IMG/VR virus record: IMGVR_UViG_3300043499_000136
Coordinates: 1 to 47,732 of that record
Source: a virus
Reading direction: 5' to 3' (one strand)
Length of the DNA stretch: 47,732 bases
The notes beneath the pieces are model-generated. The model was given only the letters and a program-made list of their open reading frames with translations. It was not told the origin of the DNA and made no database searches. Position numbers and translations under genes: made by a program. This document shows, piece after piece, positions 24,242 to 31,794 of this stretch (position 1 is the stretch's first letter; every line of letters begins with the position of its first letter).

Positions 24242-25095
24242 TTCTTGGAGTCGAAGGCATCCACACCTTCCGCAGCTTCGTGATGAACGACCTGACGGAC
24301 GACCCCCGTGTCAAGGTAGACCGTGTGCTCGGCTTGCGAAGCATCCCCGAACTCACGTCCAGCCAGGACAAGGCGACCGGTCGGATGGGCATGATCGCGC
24401 GCCGCTCGGATCGAGTTGGAAAAATCGTCACCTACGAAGGCATGCTCCAAGCCACGAACCTGGCGGACCTGCTCACGATCTCGGACGACATGGCCGCTGC
24501 GTTCATGACCACCGATGAGCATGAGATGGAGGTGGCTCCACACTCGGAGGACCCCAACGTAGCGACGCTACCCACGCGTACCTACTGGGGGCGACCTGCC
24601 TCGTGTGATATCAGCGCCGAGTACGCCGCAACCATTCGCAACTACAAGAAGGGCTGGGAAACCGTCTTCAGTCTCATCCTTGAGCTGAGCGATCCACGGC
24701 TGTACCACCCGACCCTGCACACGCTTACGGATGCGGTAGGTCCATTGTCCATCGCGGCTACGAATGCGGGTAACTGCGACACTGAGGCCATTATCACGGT
24801 CAACGGTGCCAACATCGAGGACCTGACGCTGACGAACACTAGCTTCGCCAATCCGAAGACGTTGCTCCTGGACGGAATGGTGGCTGGAGACAACGTGGAT
24901 CAGATCGTGATCGACTCGAAGCGTCGTCGCATCCGCAAGGGCAGTGGTGCCAACCTGATGGAGTTCTACGATCCGACCAGCACCTGGTGGGACCTTGGAC
25001 AGGACTTCCTTCAGGCGGGGGCGAACGTGGTCACCTGTTCTGGCACGAACGTGGCAGACTTCGAGATCAAGTACTACGACGCCGACATTGCCTGA
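24238..25095 (+). CDS. Distal tail protein, Dit-like (285 aa)
   Basis: First protein after the tape measure, the normal place of the distal tail hub. It opens with VEGIHTFRSFVMNDL and has a middle region with W-G-R and Y-K-K-G-W-E-T motifs, then a beta domain (residues ~170-283, NCDTEAIITVNG through DFEIKYYDAD) of the type found in Dit proteins. ATGA overlap upstream, TGATG downstream. Confidence 0.75.
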   Translation: MILGVEGIHTFRSFVMNDLTDDPRVKVDRVLGLRSIPELTSSQDKATGRMGMIARRSDRVGKIVTYEGMLQATNLADLLTISDDMAAAFMTTDEHEMEVAPHSEDPNVATLPTRTYWGRPASCDISAEYAATIRNYKKGWETVFSLILELSDPRLYHPTLHTLTDAVGPLSIAATNAGNCDTEAIITVNGANIEDLTLTNTSFANPKTLLLDGMVAGDNVDQIVIDSKRRRIRKGSGANLMEFYDPTSTWWDLGQDFLQAGANVVTCSGTNVADFEIKYYDADIA

Positions 25096-26402
25096 TGTTC
25101 TTCACCTGGGAAATCTGTCACGATACCGGGGAGCGGAAGGGCTTCGTTTTTGACCGTAAAGAGGGTGAGGTTATTGTAGGCCTGAATGACCAGCGCACCT
25201 GCTCAGTCAAGGCCAACCTTGAAGACACCGTGTCAAATCTGATCCGCCCGGGCCGTACCCGCATGAAGGTCCGCTGCAACATCCGCACGGGCCTTGACGA
25301 TAACTTTCTCCTGGCTAACAACCTGATCCAGAACCCCCTGAGTGACGGGGCGTACGTGGAAATCCCCGGGGTGTGTCCTTCGATCCGACTTCTGAACGCC
25401 TCGCATGCTTCGTATCCCGTGGACGGGGAGGTTCCAGCGGATTGGGACCCGACAGACCTGGACAAGTCGGAGTTGATGTGGGAGCTGATCTTCCGCTCAG
25501 ACAAGAGGCGTCGGGAACGCCAGGATGATCTGGATGCGATTCCCGATCCGACGGTCATCCCACCCGTGGGCATTATCGAAGGCACACTCGCAACCGCGGG
25601 GACCGTGGAGCCGCGCAAGTTCGCCGACGGCCTGATCACGTGGGATGAGCTGAAGCGGTATGCCGATCTTCCTGAGTGGCCGGATTTCGAGCTGAATCCC
25701 CTCGACAACCTTGGTGACTTCGAGGTCGCGGAGTTCAACACGTTCCTGCCTCGCCAGGGTACGGATCGCACAGCGGAGATCGTCTTGGAGTACGGCCACA
25801 ATCTCAGCGCTGATCCAGACGGCTTTCAGTACGAGCCGTCCGGGGTGGACCTGTGCAACCGAGCTGTCTTCATCGGACGGAATCGCCGCGCGTTCGTGGC
25901 CGAGGATACGATCAGCATCAACCGCTACGGCATCTGGCAAGGCCACGACCAGCAGGTCAACACGAAGGACATGGACAAGCTCGAAGAGATGGCCAAGGGC
26001 TACGTCGCGAAACACTGCTTTCACATCAACATCGTCAATGTCGTGCCAGCGGTTGAGCAAGGGGGTACCGCACGCGGCTGGCACCGAGACGCGCTAGGCG
26101 ACTGGACGTCTCTCGGTGCTCAAGAGTACGCGGTCCCCCCCGTGTTCGCTCCAACCGATCAAGGGGGTGACTACTGGTTGGGCGATGAAATCACCATCCG
26201 CGCCAAGAACCAGTTCACGATTGATGTTGAAGCGGACCAGGCGGGACCCGATACCGACTTTCGCGCTCGCGTAACCGCCGGCACATTCCGAGAAGTTGAT
26301 GAGGCTGGAAACGTCGGAGTGGCCCTGACTCTCGTCCCGGTAGTCGACGATGACCCGAACGTGGGCGGCTACGAGACCATCGTGCGAGCGAACAATGGCT
26401 AG
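25095..26402 (+). CDS. Minor tail protein, tail hub (435 aa)
   Basis: Probably the tail-tip hub that follows Dit. The N-terminal ~200 residues (EVIVGLNDQRTCSVKANLED and on) resemble the strand-rich start of actinophage minor tail proteins of the Gp37-like type. The rest is mixed beta. Overlaps the next gene by 8 bases. Confidence 0.65.
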   Translation: MFFTWEICHDTGERKGFVFDRKEGEVIVGLNDQRTCSVKANLEDTVSNLIRPGRTRMKVRCNIRTGLDDNFLLANNLIQNPLSDGAYVEIPGVCPSIRLLNASHASYPVDGEVPADWDPTDLDKSELMWELIFRSDKRRRERQDDLDAIPDPTVIPPVGIIEGTLATAGTVEPRKFADGLITWDELKRYADLPEWPDFELNPLDNLGDFEVAEFNTFLPRQGTDRTAEIVLEYGHNLSADPDGFQYEPSGVDLCNRAVFIGRNRRAFVAEDTISINRYGIWQGHDQQVNTKDMDKLEEMAKGYVAKHCFHINIVNVVPAVEQGGTARGWHRDALGDWTSLGAQEYAVPPVFAPTDQGGDYWLGDEITIRAKNQFTIDVEADQAGPDTDFRARVTAGTFREVDEAGNVGVALTLVPVVDDDPNVGGYETIVRANNG

Positions 26403-27009
26403 CAGTCACCGACACGAGCAGATGGATGAGCGGTTTGCTCGACATCTTCGTGAAAGCCGCCAGGACGGAATCGGAGTCGGGGAGTCGGTGATCGCTGCCA
26501 CTGAGCTATACACGCTCGGGGAGACCATCGTGGACGGCTTTGCTGAGTACCCCCCGGGTACGGCTTGTGAGTTTGAGTTCGGGTTGTATGACTTCCCCAA
26601 TGACTACGACAACTTCGATGACCTGACCACCCGAGACGATACCGAACCCACATGGCTGCATGTGCCCACGGAAGGAATGTATCGCGTGAGTGCGAAGGGT
26701 CAGTGGAGCGGGGCCGCAGACAGCGGTGTTGATCCCGGTTTGACACGGTCTCAAGTGACTGCATCAAACTCCGGGACTAGCCTTGACCCCCCTTCCGACT
26801 GGGGGTTCTGGTCGTCAGTAACCCTGGTCGGGGAGAACACTGAAGGCATGCTGGTCTACCGTGACTACGCCTACTCGGGCCTGTTTCACCTACGGCCTAC
26901 ACAGTGGCTCCAGCTCCTAATCAGCGCCGGCGTGGCGGACGGCTCCGGCGATCCCTCCACTTTCAATCACTCGGGTCGTCTTGGATTGGCACTACTCTAT
27001 GAACTTTGA
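26395..27009 (+). CDS. Minor tail protein / putative tip protein (204 aa)
   Basis: Unrecognised. A short helical lead (HEQMDERFARHLRESRQDGI) precedes a beta sandwich-like domain with aromatic strands (TWLHVPTEGMYRVSAKGQWS, then SGRLGLALLYEL), reminiscent of C1q/TNF-like host-binding domains in phage fibres. As the last tail gene before lysis it is the best receptor-binding candidate in the window. Confidence 0.55.
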   Translation: MASSHRHEQMDERFARHLRESRQDGIGVGESVIAATELYTLGETIVDGFAEYPPGTACEFEFGLYDFPNDYDNFDDLTTRDDTEPTWLHVPTEGMYRVSAKGQWSGAADSGVDPGLTRSQVTASNSGTSLDPPSDWGFWSSVTLVGENTEGMLVYRDYAYSGLFHLRPTQWLQLLISAGVADGSGDPSTFNHSGRLGLALLYEL

Positions 27010-27036
27010 GAAACACCCAACAACAGGAGGGCAAAC

Positions 27037-27825
27037 ATGAGTCTCAGAGACGAAGTTCAGCATCTCTGGGAGACGGCAGCCAAGCCGTTCAACGAGCTAT
27101 GGGCCTGGGCCAAGAAGCCCAAGGACATGGCGGAGCGCGCAATCCGCTGGGACGAGCTGGCCGACTGGGCAGCCGAGCATGCCAAGGTCGAGCATCATCA
27201 CCACGATGAGGACTCGTCCAAGGAGTGGCGTAAGAAGTCCCGCATCTACCGGAAGCGCGCCAAAGCCTGTCGTAACGAGAGCACAGCGGGTGATGTCCCC
27301 GGGATGGAGGCCGGTGGCTGGCATCCGGACGCAAGGCGCGTCGGCGTCGTCTCCGGGATCGGTCCGCTCCAGCACCCGGTCTGCGGCCTGCTCCACACCA
27401 CGGAGGGGTTCGGTCTGCCGAACTACGTGGGGACCAACCCGCACTGCACTCTGGACCCCCTCCACAACGTTCTCTACCAGCACCAGACCGTGCTCGAGGG
27501 TGCTCGCGCGCTCCAGAACCTGTCCGGTGGGGTGGAGACCAACCGCAAGTGCATCCAGCTCGAGATCATCGCCTTCGCTGGTCAGTCTCAGAACTGGAGC
27601 GAGGAGACGTACGACAACATCGCCGACTGGATGCGGTGGGTCGAGAAGCACTGTGGGGTCAAGCCCACCTTCGATGGCCTGAGCTTCCCCGGCGGGGGCC
27701 AGACCGCCCACATGTCGTCCACGCAGTGGAACGCCTACGACGGCTGGGCCGGCCACTGCAACGTACCCGAGAACCTGCATTGGGACCCGGGTGCGATCAA
27801 GAAGGACCTGTTGCTACCTGCCTAA
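27037..27825 (+). CDS. Endolysin, N-acetylmuramoyl-L-alanine amidase (262 aa)
   Basis: Cuts the amide bond between glycan and stem peptide to lyse the host. The C-terminal two thirds form an amidase_2/PGRP-type zinc amidase: H120 (LLHTTEGFG), H240 (WAGHCNVPEN) and H248-D250 (LHWDPG). The N-terminal ~80 residues are helical, Trp-rich and basic, and include a natural HHHH (53-56); they may bind the wall or act in release. No second catalytic domain and no mycolyl-arabinogalactan esterase gene is present in the window. Confidence 0.85.
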   Translation: MSLRDEVQHLWETAAKPFNELWAWAKKPKDMAERAIRWDELADWAAEHAKVEHHHHDEDSSKEWRKKSRIYRKRAKACRNESTAGDVPGMEAGGWHPDARRVGVVSGIGPLQHPVCGLLHTTEGFGLPNYVGTNPHCTLDPLHNVLYQHQTVLEGARALQNLSGGVETNRKCIQLEIIAFAGQSQNWSEETYDNIADWMRWVEKHCGVKPTFDGLSFPGGGQTAHMSSTQWNAYDGWAGHCNVPENLHWDPGAIKKDLLLPA

Positions 27826-27835
27826 GGAGGCATAC

Positions 27836-28180
27836 ATGAACCTCAACCCGAAGATTGCAGAGCGACTGCACAAGTTCGCCGACGCAATCGGTGTCAAGCC
27901 CGCCGTGGTGGATGGGTTCTTCACCACCATCGTGCTCCTTGGAGCCAACACCATCGCTACGGGAGACCCACTCGACCTCAACGCGGTCAAGCTCGCGGGG
28001 CTGTTGTTCATCCTCGCCGTTGTCGGGGTGGCGGCCCCGCCCGCGCAGGGCGTTACGCAGGAGGTGGTAATCGCGGCCAAGCCTGAACTCCAGGCTGTGA
28101 CCGACATCGTTGACCCCTCCACGCCAACGGCCGCTGATCCGGGCTCGGTGGAGTTGAACATCGCTCGACGCATCGAGTAG
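27836..28180 (+). CDS. Holin (114 aa)
   Basis: Likely membrane pore that releases the endolysin. Two hydrophobic segments at about residues 24-41 and 51-68, a soluble N-terminus and an acidic C-terminus. Directly follows the endolysin with an AAGGAGGCATAC ribosome site. Last gene of the late operon. Confidence 0.75.
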   Translation: MNLNPKIAERLHKFADAIGVKPAVVDGFFTTIVLLGANTIATGDPLDLNAVKLAGLLFILAVVGVAAPPAQGVTQEVVIAAKPELQAVTDIVDPSTPTAADPGSVELNIARRIE

Positions 28181-28207
28181 AGAAACCTGGTCGGTTAGCC
28201 GCCGGCC

Positions 28208-28238
28208 AGGGCAATGGAGTACTGCTCTCCTTTGCCCT
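28208..28238. terminator. Hairpin after the lysis genes
   Basis: AGGGCAA (28208-28214) and TTGCCCT (28232-28238), with inner GGAG (28216-28219)/CTCC (28227-28230). Lies between convergent operons. Confidence 0.6.
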
Positions 28239-28248
28239 CCTCACGATT

Positions 28249-28279
28249 GGCCCTGCTCCTACGGGAGTGGGGCCTTTCG
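28249..28279 (+). terminator. Late-operon terminator
   Basis: GGCCC-TG-CTCC (28249-28259) mirrors GGAG-TG-GGGCC (28264-28274) around a TACG loop, followed by TTTCGT. Separates the rightward late genes from the leftward replication genes. Confidence 0.75.
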
Positions 28280-28453
28280 TGTGTTAGGAACGATTCTGGG
28301 ACCAGCCACAATGCAGACACCACGCGGTCAGGCTGTGACTCTGCAGGGAGCGTCCTGGACGGCCGGCATACACCGTTCGCTCGGGGCAGCCGTGGGGACA
28401 ACGACCACTTGTGACCGCTTGCTCCACCTGTTGTGGGGAGACCTGGTTAGCCA
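28280..28453. other. Convergent intergenic spacer
   Basis: I see no supported gene. Open frames here on both strands lack ribosome sites, and the longest plus-strand one runs opposite the zinc-ribbon gene. Confidence 0.5.
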
Positions 28454-28885
28454 TTACGCACTCCTTCCTGCGCCGTTCGCGCGCCGGCGCCTCTTGCCCG
28501 CGTTGCGAGTATCCATGTGCTGGCGTTCCTTAGCGCGCTTCACGTCAGCAGCGGCCTTCTTGGCCTTGCGAGTCTCGTTCCACTCCTTCTGCTTGGCAGC
28601 GAGCTTCCCTTCCTTCCGAAGGTTCTCCCGATAAGCAGTGGCCTTCTCGGCCAGGCAATCCTTGCACCAGCTACGTGGGTGATAGACGATTTCGCCGCTG
28701 ACTAGCTTCCGCTTGGTCCACCCGAACATCTTTGGTGACGGCAGCACCCGGTTGCACTTCGGACACCGCTTCTTGTCGGGCAGGCCCTGTGCCCTCGCGC
28801 GACGGTATCGCTCCTGCTGGGTCTTGCTGATCTTCCGCTTGACCGAATCGGGCCGGGGCTGCCCTGCAAGTTTATTCCTTGCCAT
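28454..28885 (-). CDS. Zinc-ribbon protein (143 aa)
   Basis: Very basic protein with two CxxC pairs (KKRCPKCNRVLP, then SWCKDCLAEKA), giving a four-Cys zinc ribbon at residues ~41-77, followed by a long Lys/Arg/Ala helix. The style resembles the N-terminal zinc half of phage endonuclease VII-like or HNH proteins, but no catalytic His/Asn set is seen, so a nuclease call is not supported. Last gene of the leftward operon; overlaps the VRR-NUC gene by 14 bases. Confidence 0.65.
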   Translation of the reverse strand: MARNKLAGQPRPDSVKRKISKTQQERYRRARAQGLPDKKRCPKCNRVLPSPKMFGWTKRKLVSGEIVYHPRSWCKDCLAEKATAYRENLRKEGKLAAKQKEWNETRKAKKAAADVKRAKERQHMDTRNAGKRRRRANGAGRSA

Positions 28886-29180
28886 ATAAGCGCTCCACGT
28901 GGCCCAGAATCCGCTCTACATCCCGTACGGAGCGGACCACGTAAGCCAGCCCCCCTGCGCGCCGAATCTGGCGCAACTGCGCTGCCTGAAGTTTTGTGGC
29001 GCCCTTCTTGTTCTCCGGGGTCTTCACCTCGAGGGCGATAAACACACCGAGGTAACAGATAAGAAGGTCGGGGATGCCGGACGAGTAGATTCCTCCATGA
29101 ATCTTACCCGCCCAGCCGCCCCGAGCCCGGACCAGGTCCTGGATCTTCTTTTGCAGCCTGGTCTCGGGCTTAGTGGCCAT
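28872..29180 (-). CDS. VRR-NUC nuclease (102 aa)
   Basis: Small nuclease of the PD-(D/E)xK superfamily; stand-alone phage VRR-NUC proteins are thought to act as Holliday-junction resolvases. Motif: GIPDLL with D38, then E51-V-K53 in ALEVKT, and Q65 in the next helix. Likely debranches replicative or recombination intermediates before packaging. Neighbours are the DUF669 and Sak4-like genes. Confidence 0.8.
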   Translation of the reverse strand: MATKPETRLQKKIQDLVRARGGWAGKIHGGIYSSGIPDLLICYLGVFIALEVKTPENKKGATKLQAAQLRQIRRAGGLAYVVRSVRDVERILGHVERLYGKE

Positions 29181-29185
29181 GTGGC

Positions 29186-29932
29186 CTAGAGGTCGTCGAG
29201 GTCGAGCGACTCGAGCTCGTCATCGTCGTCGTCATCGTCGTCCTCGTCATCCGCTTCCTCGGCCGCCTCGATCAGCTTCCTGATCTTGGCGTCCTTGGTC
29301 TTCTTGGTGACCTTGACGTCGAGGTCGTTCTCCTTGATGTAGGCCTTCAGCTCCGAGCGATCCATGTCGCTGAGGTCGACTTCATCCTCGTCGTCCTCAT
29401 CGTCATCATCGTCATCGTCGTCGTCCTCATCATCCTCGTCTTCATCGTCGAGGTCGAGTTCGTCGTCGTCATCGTCATCCTCATCCTCGTCGTCATCCTC
29501 TCGGACATCGTCGGGGTCGAGGAAGTCCCAGGAGACGCGGGACCGCATCTTGTCGTCGTATTCCTCGTCCTCGAGGCTGAAGCCGATCTCCTTGCCGACC
29601 AGCTTCTTGAGGGGGATGCCGACTTCGCGCTTCGGCACCTTGACCCCGAGAATCTCGAGGAGGTCGGCGATGCGGGGCAGGGCCTTGTTCGAAAGCCACA
29701 GACGCTCCGTGATCTTCTTGCCCTTGTACCGACCGTCGAGGAACTGGAGGACGATCTTGATGCACGGGGAGCCCTTCTCAGAGCTGACGTCCCGCTTCGC
29801 CGACAAGATCTTGCCGACGTAATCGCCCTCCTTGTAGCGCTTGCCACCGCCCTCGCTTTCCTCCATCTGGGAAAAGTCGATAACGACAACGTCTTCGCTA
29901 CCGCGCTTTGCCCCCTTCTTTCTCTTTGCCAT
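29186..29932 (-). CDS. DUF669-type ssDNA-binding protein with acidic tail (248 aa)
   Basis: Residues ~30-140 match the DUF669 style (KEGDYVGKILSAKRDVSSEK, then VLQFLDGRYKGKKITERLWL), found beside phage recombinases and inferred to coat single-stranded DNA. An almost pure Asp/Glu stretch (~141-187) follows, then a small helical domain (SELKAYIKENDLDVKVTKKT, ~193-222) like HeH/LEM or Rho-N modules, then a second acidic tail. Acidic tails are usual in single-strand binding proteins. It precedes the VRR-NUC gene and follows the Sak4-like gene with a stop/start overlap. Confidence 0.7.
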   Translation of the reverse strand: MAKRKKGAKRGSEDVVVIDFSQMEESEGGGKRYKEGDYVGKILSAKRDVSSEKGSPCIKIVLQFLDGRYKGKKITERLWLSNKALPRIADLLEILGVKVPKREVGIPLKKLVGKEIGFSLEDEEYDDKMRSRVSWDFLDPDDVREDDDEDEDDDDDDELDLDDEDEDDEDDDDDDDDDEDDEDEVDLSDMDRSELKAYIKENDLDVKVTKKTKDAKIRKLIEAAEEADDEDDDDDDDDELESLDLDDL

Positions 29933-30747
29933 TACTCTCCTTCTCCTGGGTTGAGTTCCCAGGACTTGATGATCATCGCGCCGTCGGGATTGACGGCGAT
30001 CCTACCGAGGACCCCGCTCCCTGCGGTTCGGTCCTTGGTTTCGTATTCCTCGTGTGGGCCAACCAGCATGCATGTGACCCACCGAGTCTTGCGCTTGCCC
30101 TTCTTATCCCTGAGCTTCGCCTCCTTCTGGTAGATGCGTCCGATGATGCCAACGGCCGACATGGCCACACCGCGGACCGCATTGTTCAAGTCTGGGACGT
30201 GCATGATGTCCTCCCCCTCCTCCGGATCGCCGATCTGGCGCTCCTGACAGGTGAAGATCACATGCATCGGGAGATTGCGGAACTGGAGCAGGATGCCCTC
30301 CATGAACTTGGAGGCTTTGAGCCAGTCGCGCTGTGCAGGCTGCTTCGGGTCCTTGTTCGGGTCCCGATCCGCGTTCTCCTTCATCGCGCGCTTGAGCGCA
30401 AGGTTGTTGAGGCCCGTGATCGTGTCGATCGCCACGGACTCGAAGGGGTGGTCTCCCTTCTGGAGGTACCAGTAGATCGCGGCGATGTCTGACCACGTGT
30501 TGACCTTGAAGACCTTCGTTCCCTTGAACTCCCGCGCGCTGCGTGTGCCCTCCTCCCTGACATCGATGATCAGGGTCTTTGGGAAACTCGCCGCAAGCCG
30601 CGTCTTGCCCTTGCCGTTCTTGCCGTACACGAGCAGGCGTACGTGGGGGCTGGCCTCGGAGATATCGAAGATCTGAGCCTCGATCTTGTCCTTGGTGACT
30701 TCGGACGACTTGCTGGGGCTTCGGCGTCTCCGCTTAGCCTTCGCCAT
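29932..30747 (-). CDS. Sak4-like RecA-fold ATPase (271 aa)
   Basis: Predicted single-strand annealing recombinase of the Sak4/AAA_24 type. P-loop GKNGKGKT at 42-49, Walker B VAIDT at 105-109, then a Lys/Pro linker and C-terminal strands. The usual length for the family is 220-300. The Sak4-DUF669 pairing is common in phage. The start follows AAAGGACAAGG and overlaps the end of the small membrane gene upstream. Confidence 0.8.
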   Translation of the reverse strand: MAKAKRRRRSPSKSSEVTKDKIEAQIFDISEASPHVRLLVYGKNGKGKTRLAASFPKTLIIDVREEGTRSAREFKGTKVFKVNTWSDIAAIYWYLQKGDHPFESVAIDTITGLNNLALKRAMKENADRDPNKDPKQPAQRDWLKASKFMEGILLQFRNLPMHVIFTCQERQIGDPEEGEDIMHVPDLNNAVRGVAMSAVGIIGRIYQKEAKLRDKKGKRKTRWVTCMLVGPHEEYETKDRTAGSGVLGRIAVNPDGAMIIKSWELNPGEGE

Positions 30748-30829
30748 CCTTGTCCTTTCCCATGGCCCAGCCGATGTAGACCAGGATCAAGCTGGCGAAC
30801 ATCACGCCAACGACTTCATACCACTCCAT
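30734..30829 (-). CDS. Small membrane protein (31 aa)
   Basis: Tiny gene with a perfect ribosome site (AAGGAGGACTA before the ATG). The product begins MEWYEVVG, has one membrane segment (VMFASLILVYIGWAM) and a charged end. It starts within the stop of the RecB-like gene (TAATG) and ends inside the start of the Sak4-like gene, so it is embedded in the operon. Function unknown. Confidence 0.65.
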   Translation of the reverse strand: MEWYEVVGVMFASLILVYIGWAMGKDKDGEG

Positions 30830-31794
30830 TAGTCCTCCTTGTTTCTCGGCATATAGCCGTGTCTGATAATGCTCTTCACGTCTGAGCCTTGCAACTCTCC
30901 GGTGCAGAGGCTGAGGAAGTCGCAGTCGTACCTGCAATTCTTCCCCGAGGTTCTTGGAAACCGCTCCCGCTTGAGCCCGGCCTGGATCTCCTGCACCGTC
31001 TCCACCAGCTCCTTCATCATGGTCTTGGTCATGGTGGGGTCCTGTGGCAGCTGAGTTCTCCGGAAGAAGCGGTCGTTGCGAGCGTGGAGGTGCCGGAGGA
31101 TTTTCAGGTATCGCTTCGGGTTCAGCTTATGCCGCTTGATTTCCGCCAAGTAGCTCCAGTAGTCGCAGTTGATGTTCATCCGCTGAGAGAGCTCGCCGCT
31201 CTGGAGCAAGCCGGGGATGGTCGGGGCCTTCGTCTTGATCTGGTTGTACTCCACGCCCCGTAGGGGTGTGTATCCCATCTTCTCCGCACACCAGAAGTAC
31301 CGCGATAGCTGGGAGTCGAGAACCATGAATTCCGGCTCGAAGAAGTCCTTCTTCATGGTCTTGTGATCTTGGAGCCACAGGCCTCCCTGCGCGTCCTCGT
31401 AGATGCGGTCCACGATGAAGCGGAACTTGAGGCCGTTCGGCAGTTCGATGATCTCGTCCATCTCGGAGTCGATGGTGTGCTGGGTCTCGTCCTCTGCTGC
31501 GTAGTGGTGGAAGTAGGCCCGCATGATCCGGTTGACCTCGGTGGGAAGATCACCCCACTCTTCCTTGGTTTCCTCGAATTGGCCGTCGAAGCGCTCCGTA
31601 TACTCCTCATGGATTTCGCGCCAATCCTCGCCGTCGTAGTGGTACATGAGGCAGTCGTGAATCCAGCTACCCCGTTCGAGCTGGACCTTCTTCGTCCGCG
31701 GCTGCAATTCCATCACGTACTTGTACCGGTACTGGTTGGGGCACCGGCGCCAGGTCTTGGCCCGGCTGTTCGAGATGATCAATTCCTTAGCCAT
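30829..31794 (-). CDS. RecB/Cas4-like exonuclease with Fe-S cysteines (321 aa)
   Basis: PD-(D/E)xK nuclease, probably resecting DNA for annealing recombination. It opens with SNSRAKTWRRCPNQYRYKY, the signature of Cas4/AddB/RecB-type nucleases; active-site residues D129 (FIVDRI) and D143-x-K145 (LQDHKT). C18 with C287, C291 and C297 would coordinate a 4Fe-4S cluster. The ATG at 31794 follows AAGGAGAGCCTTGGA and overlaps the polymerase stop; a codon 15 triplets upstream is not needed. Works with the Sak4-like and DUF669 proteins. Confidence 0.8.
   Translation of the reverse strand: MAKELIISNSRAKTWRRCPNQYRYKYVMELQPRTKKVQLERGSWIHDCLMYHYDGEDWREIHEEYTERFDGQFEETKEEWGDLPTEVNRIMRAYFHHYAAEDETQHTIDSEMDEIIELPNGLKFRFIVDRIYEDAQGGLWLQDHKTMKKDFFEPEFMVLDSQLSRYFWCAEKMGYTPLRGVEYNQIKTKAPTIPGLLQSGELSQRMNINCDYWSYLAEIKRHKLNPKRYLKILRHLHARNDRFFRRTQLPQDPTMTKTMMKELVETVQEIQAGLKRERFPRTSGKNCRYDCDFLSLCTGELQGSDVKSIIRHGYMPRNKED

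Noticed and set aside
28281-28634. Plus-strand frame after the late terminator
   Set aside because: It starts inside the terminator region and runs opposite the zinc-ribbon gene; no ribosome site.
28454-28885. Zinc-ribbon protein as an HNH or endonuclease VII homing nuclease
   Set aside because: Two CxxC pairs are present but the D-H-x-H or H-N-H catalytic residues are not.
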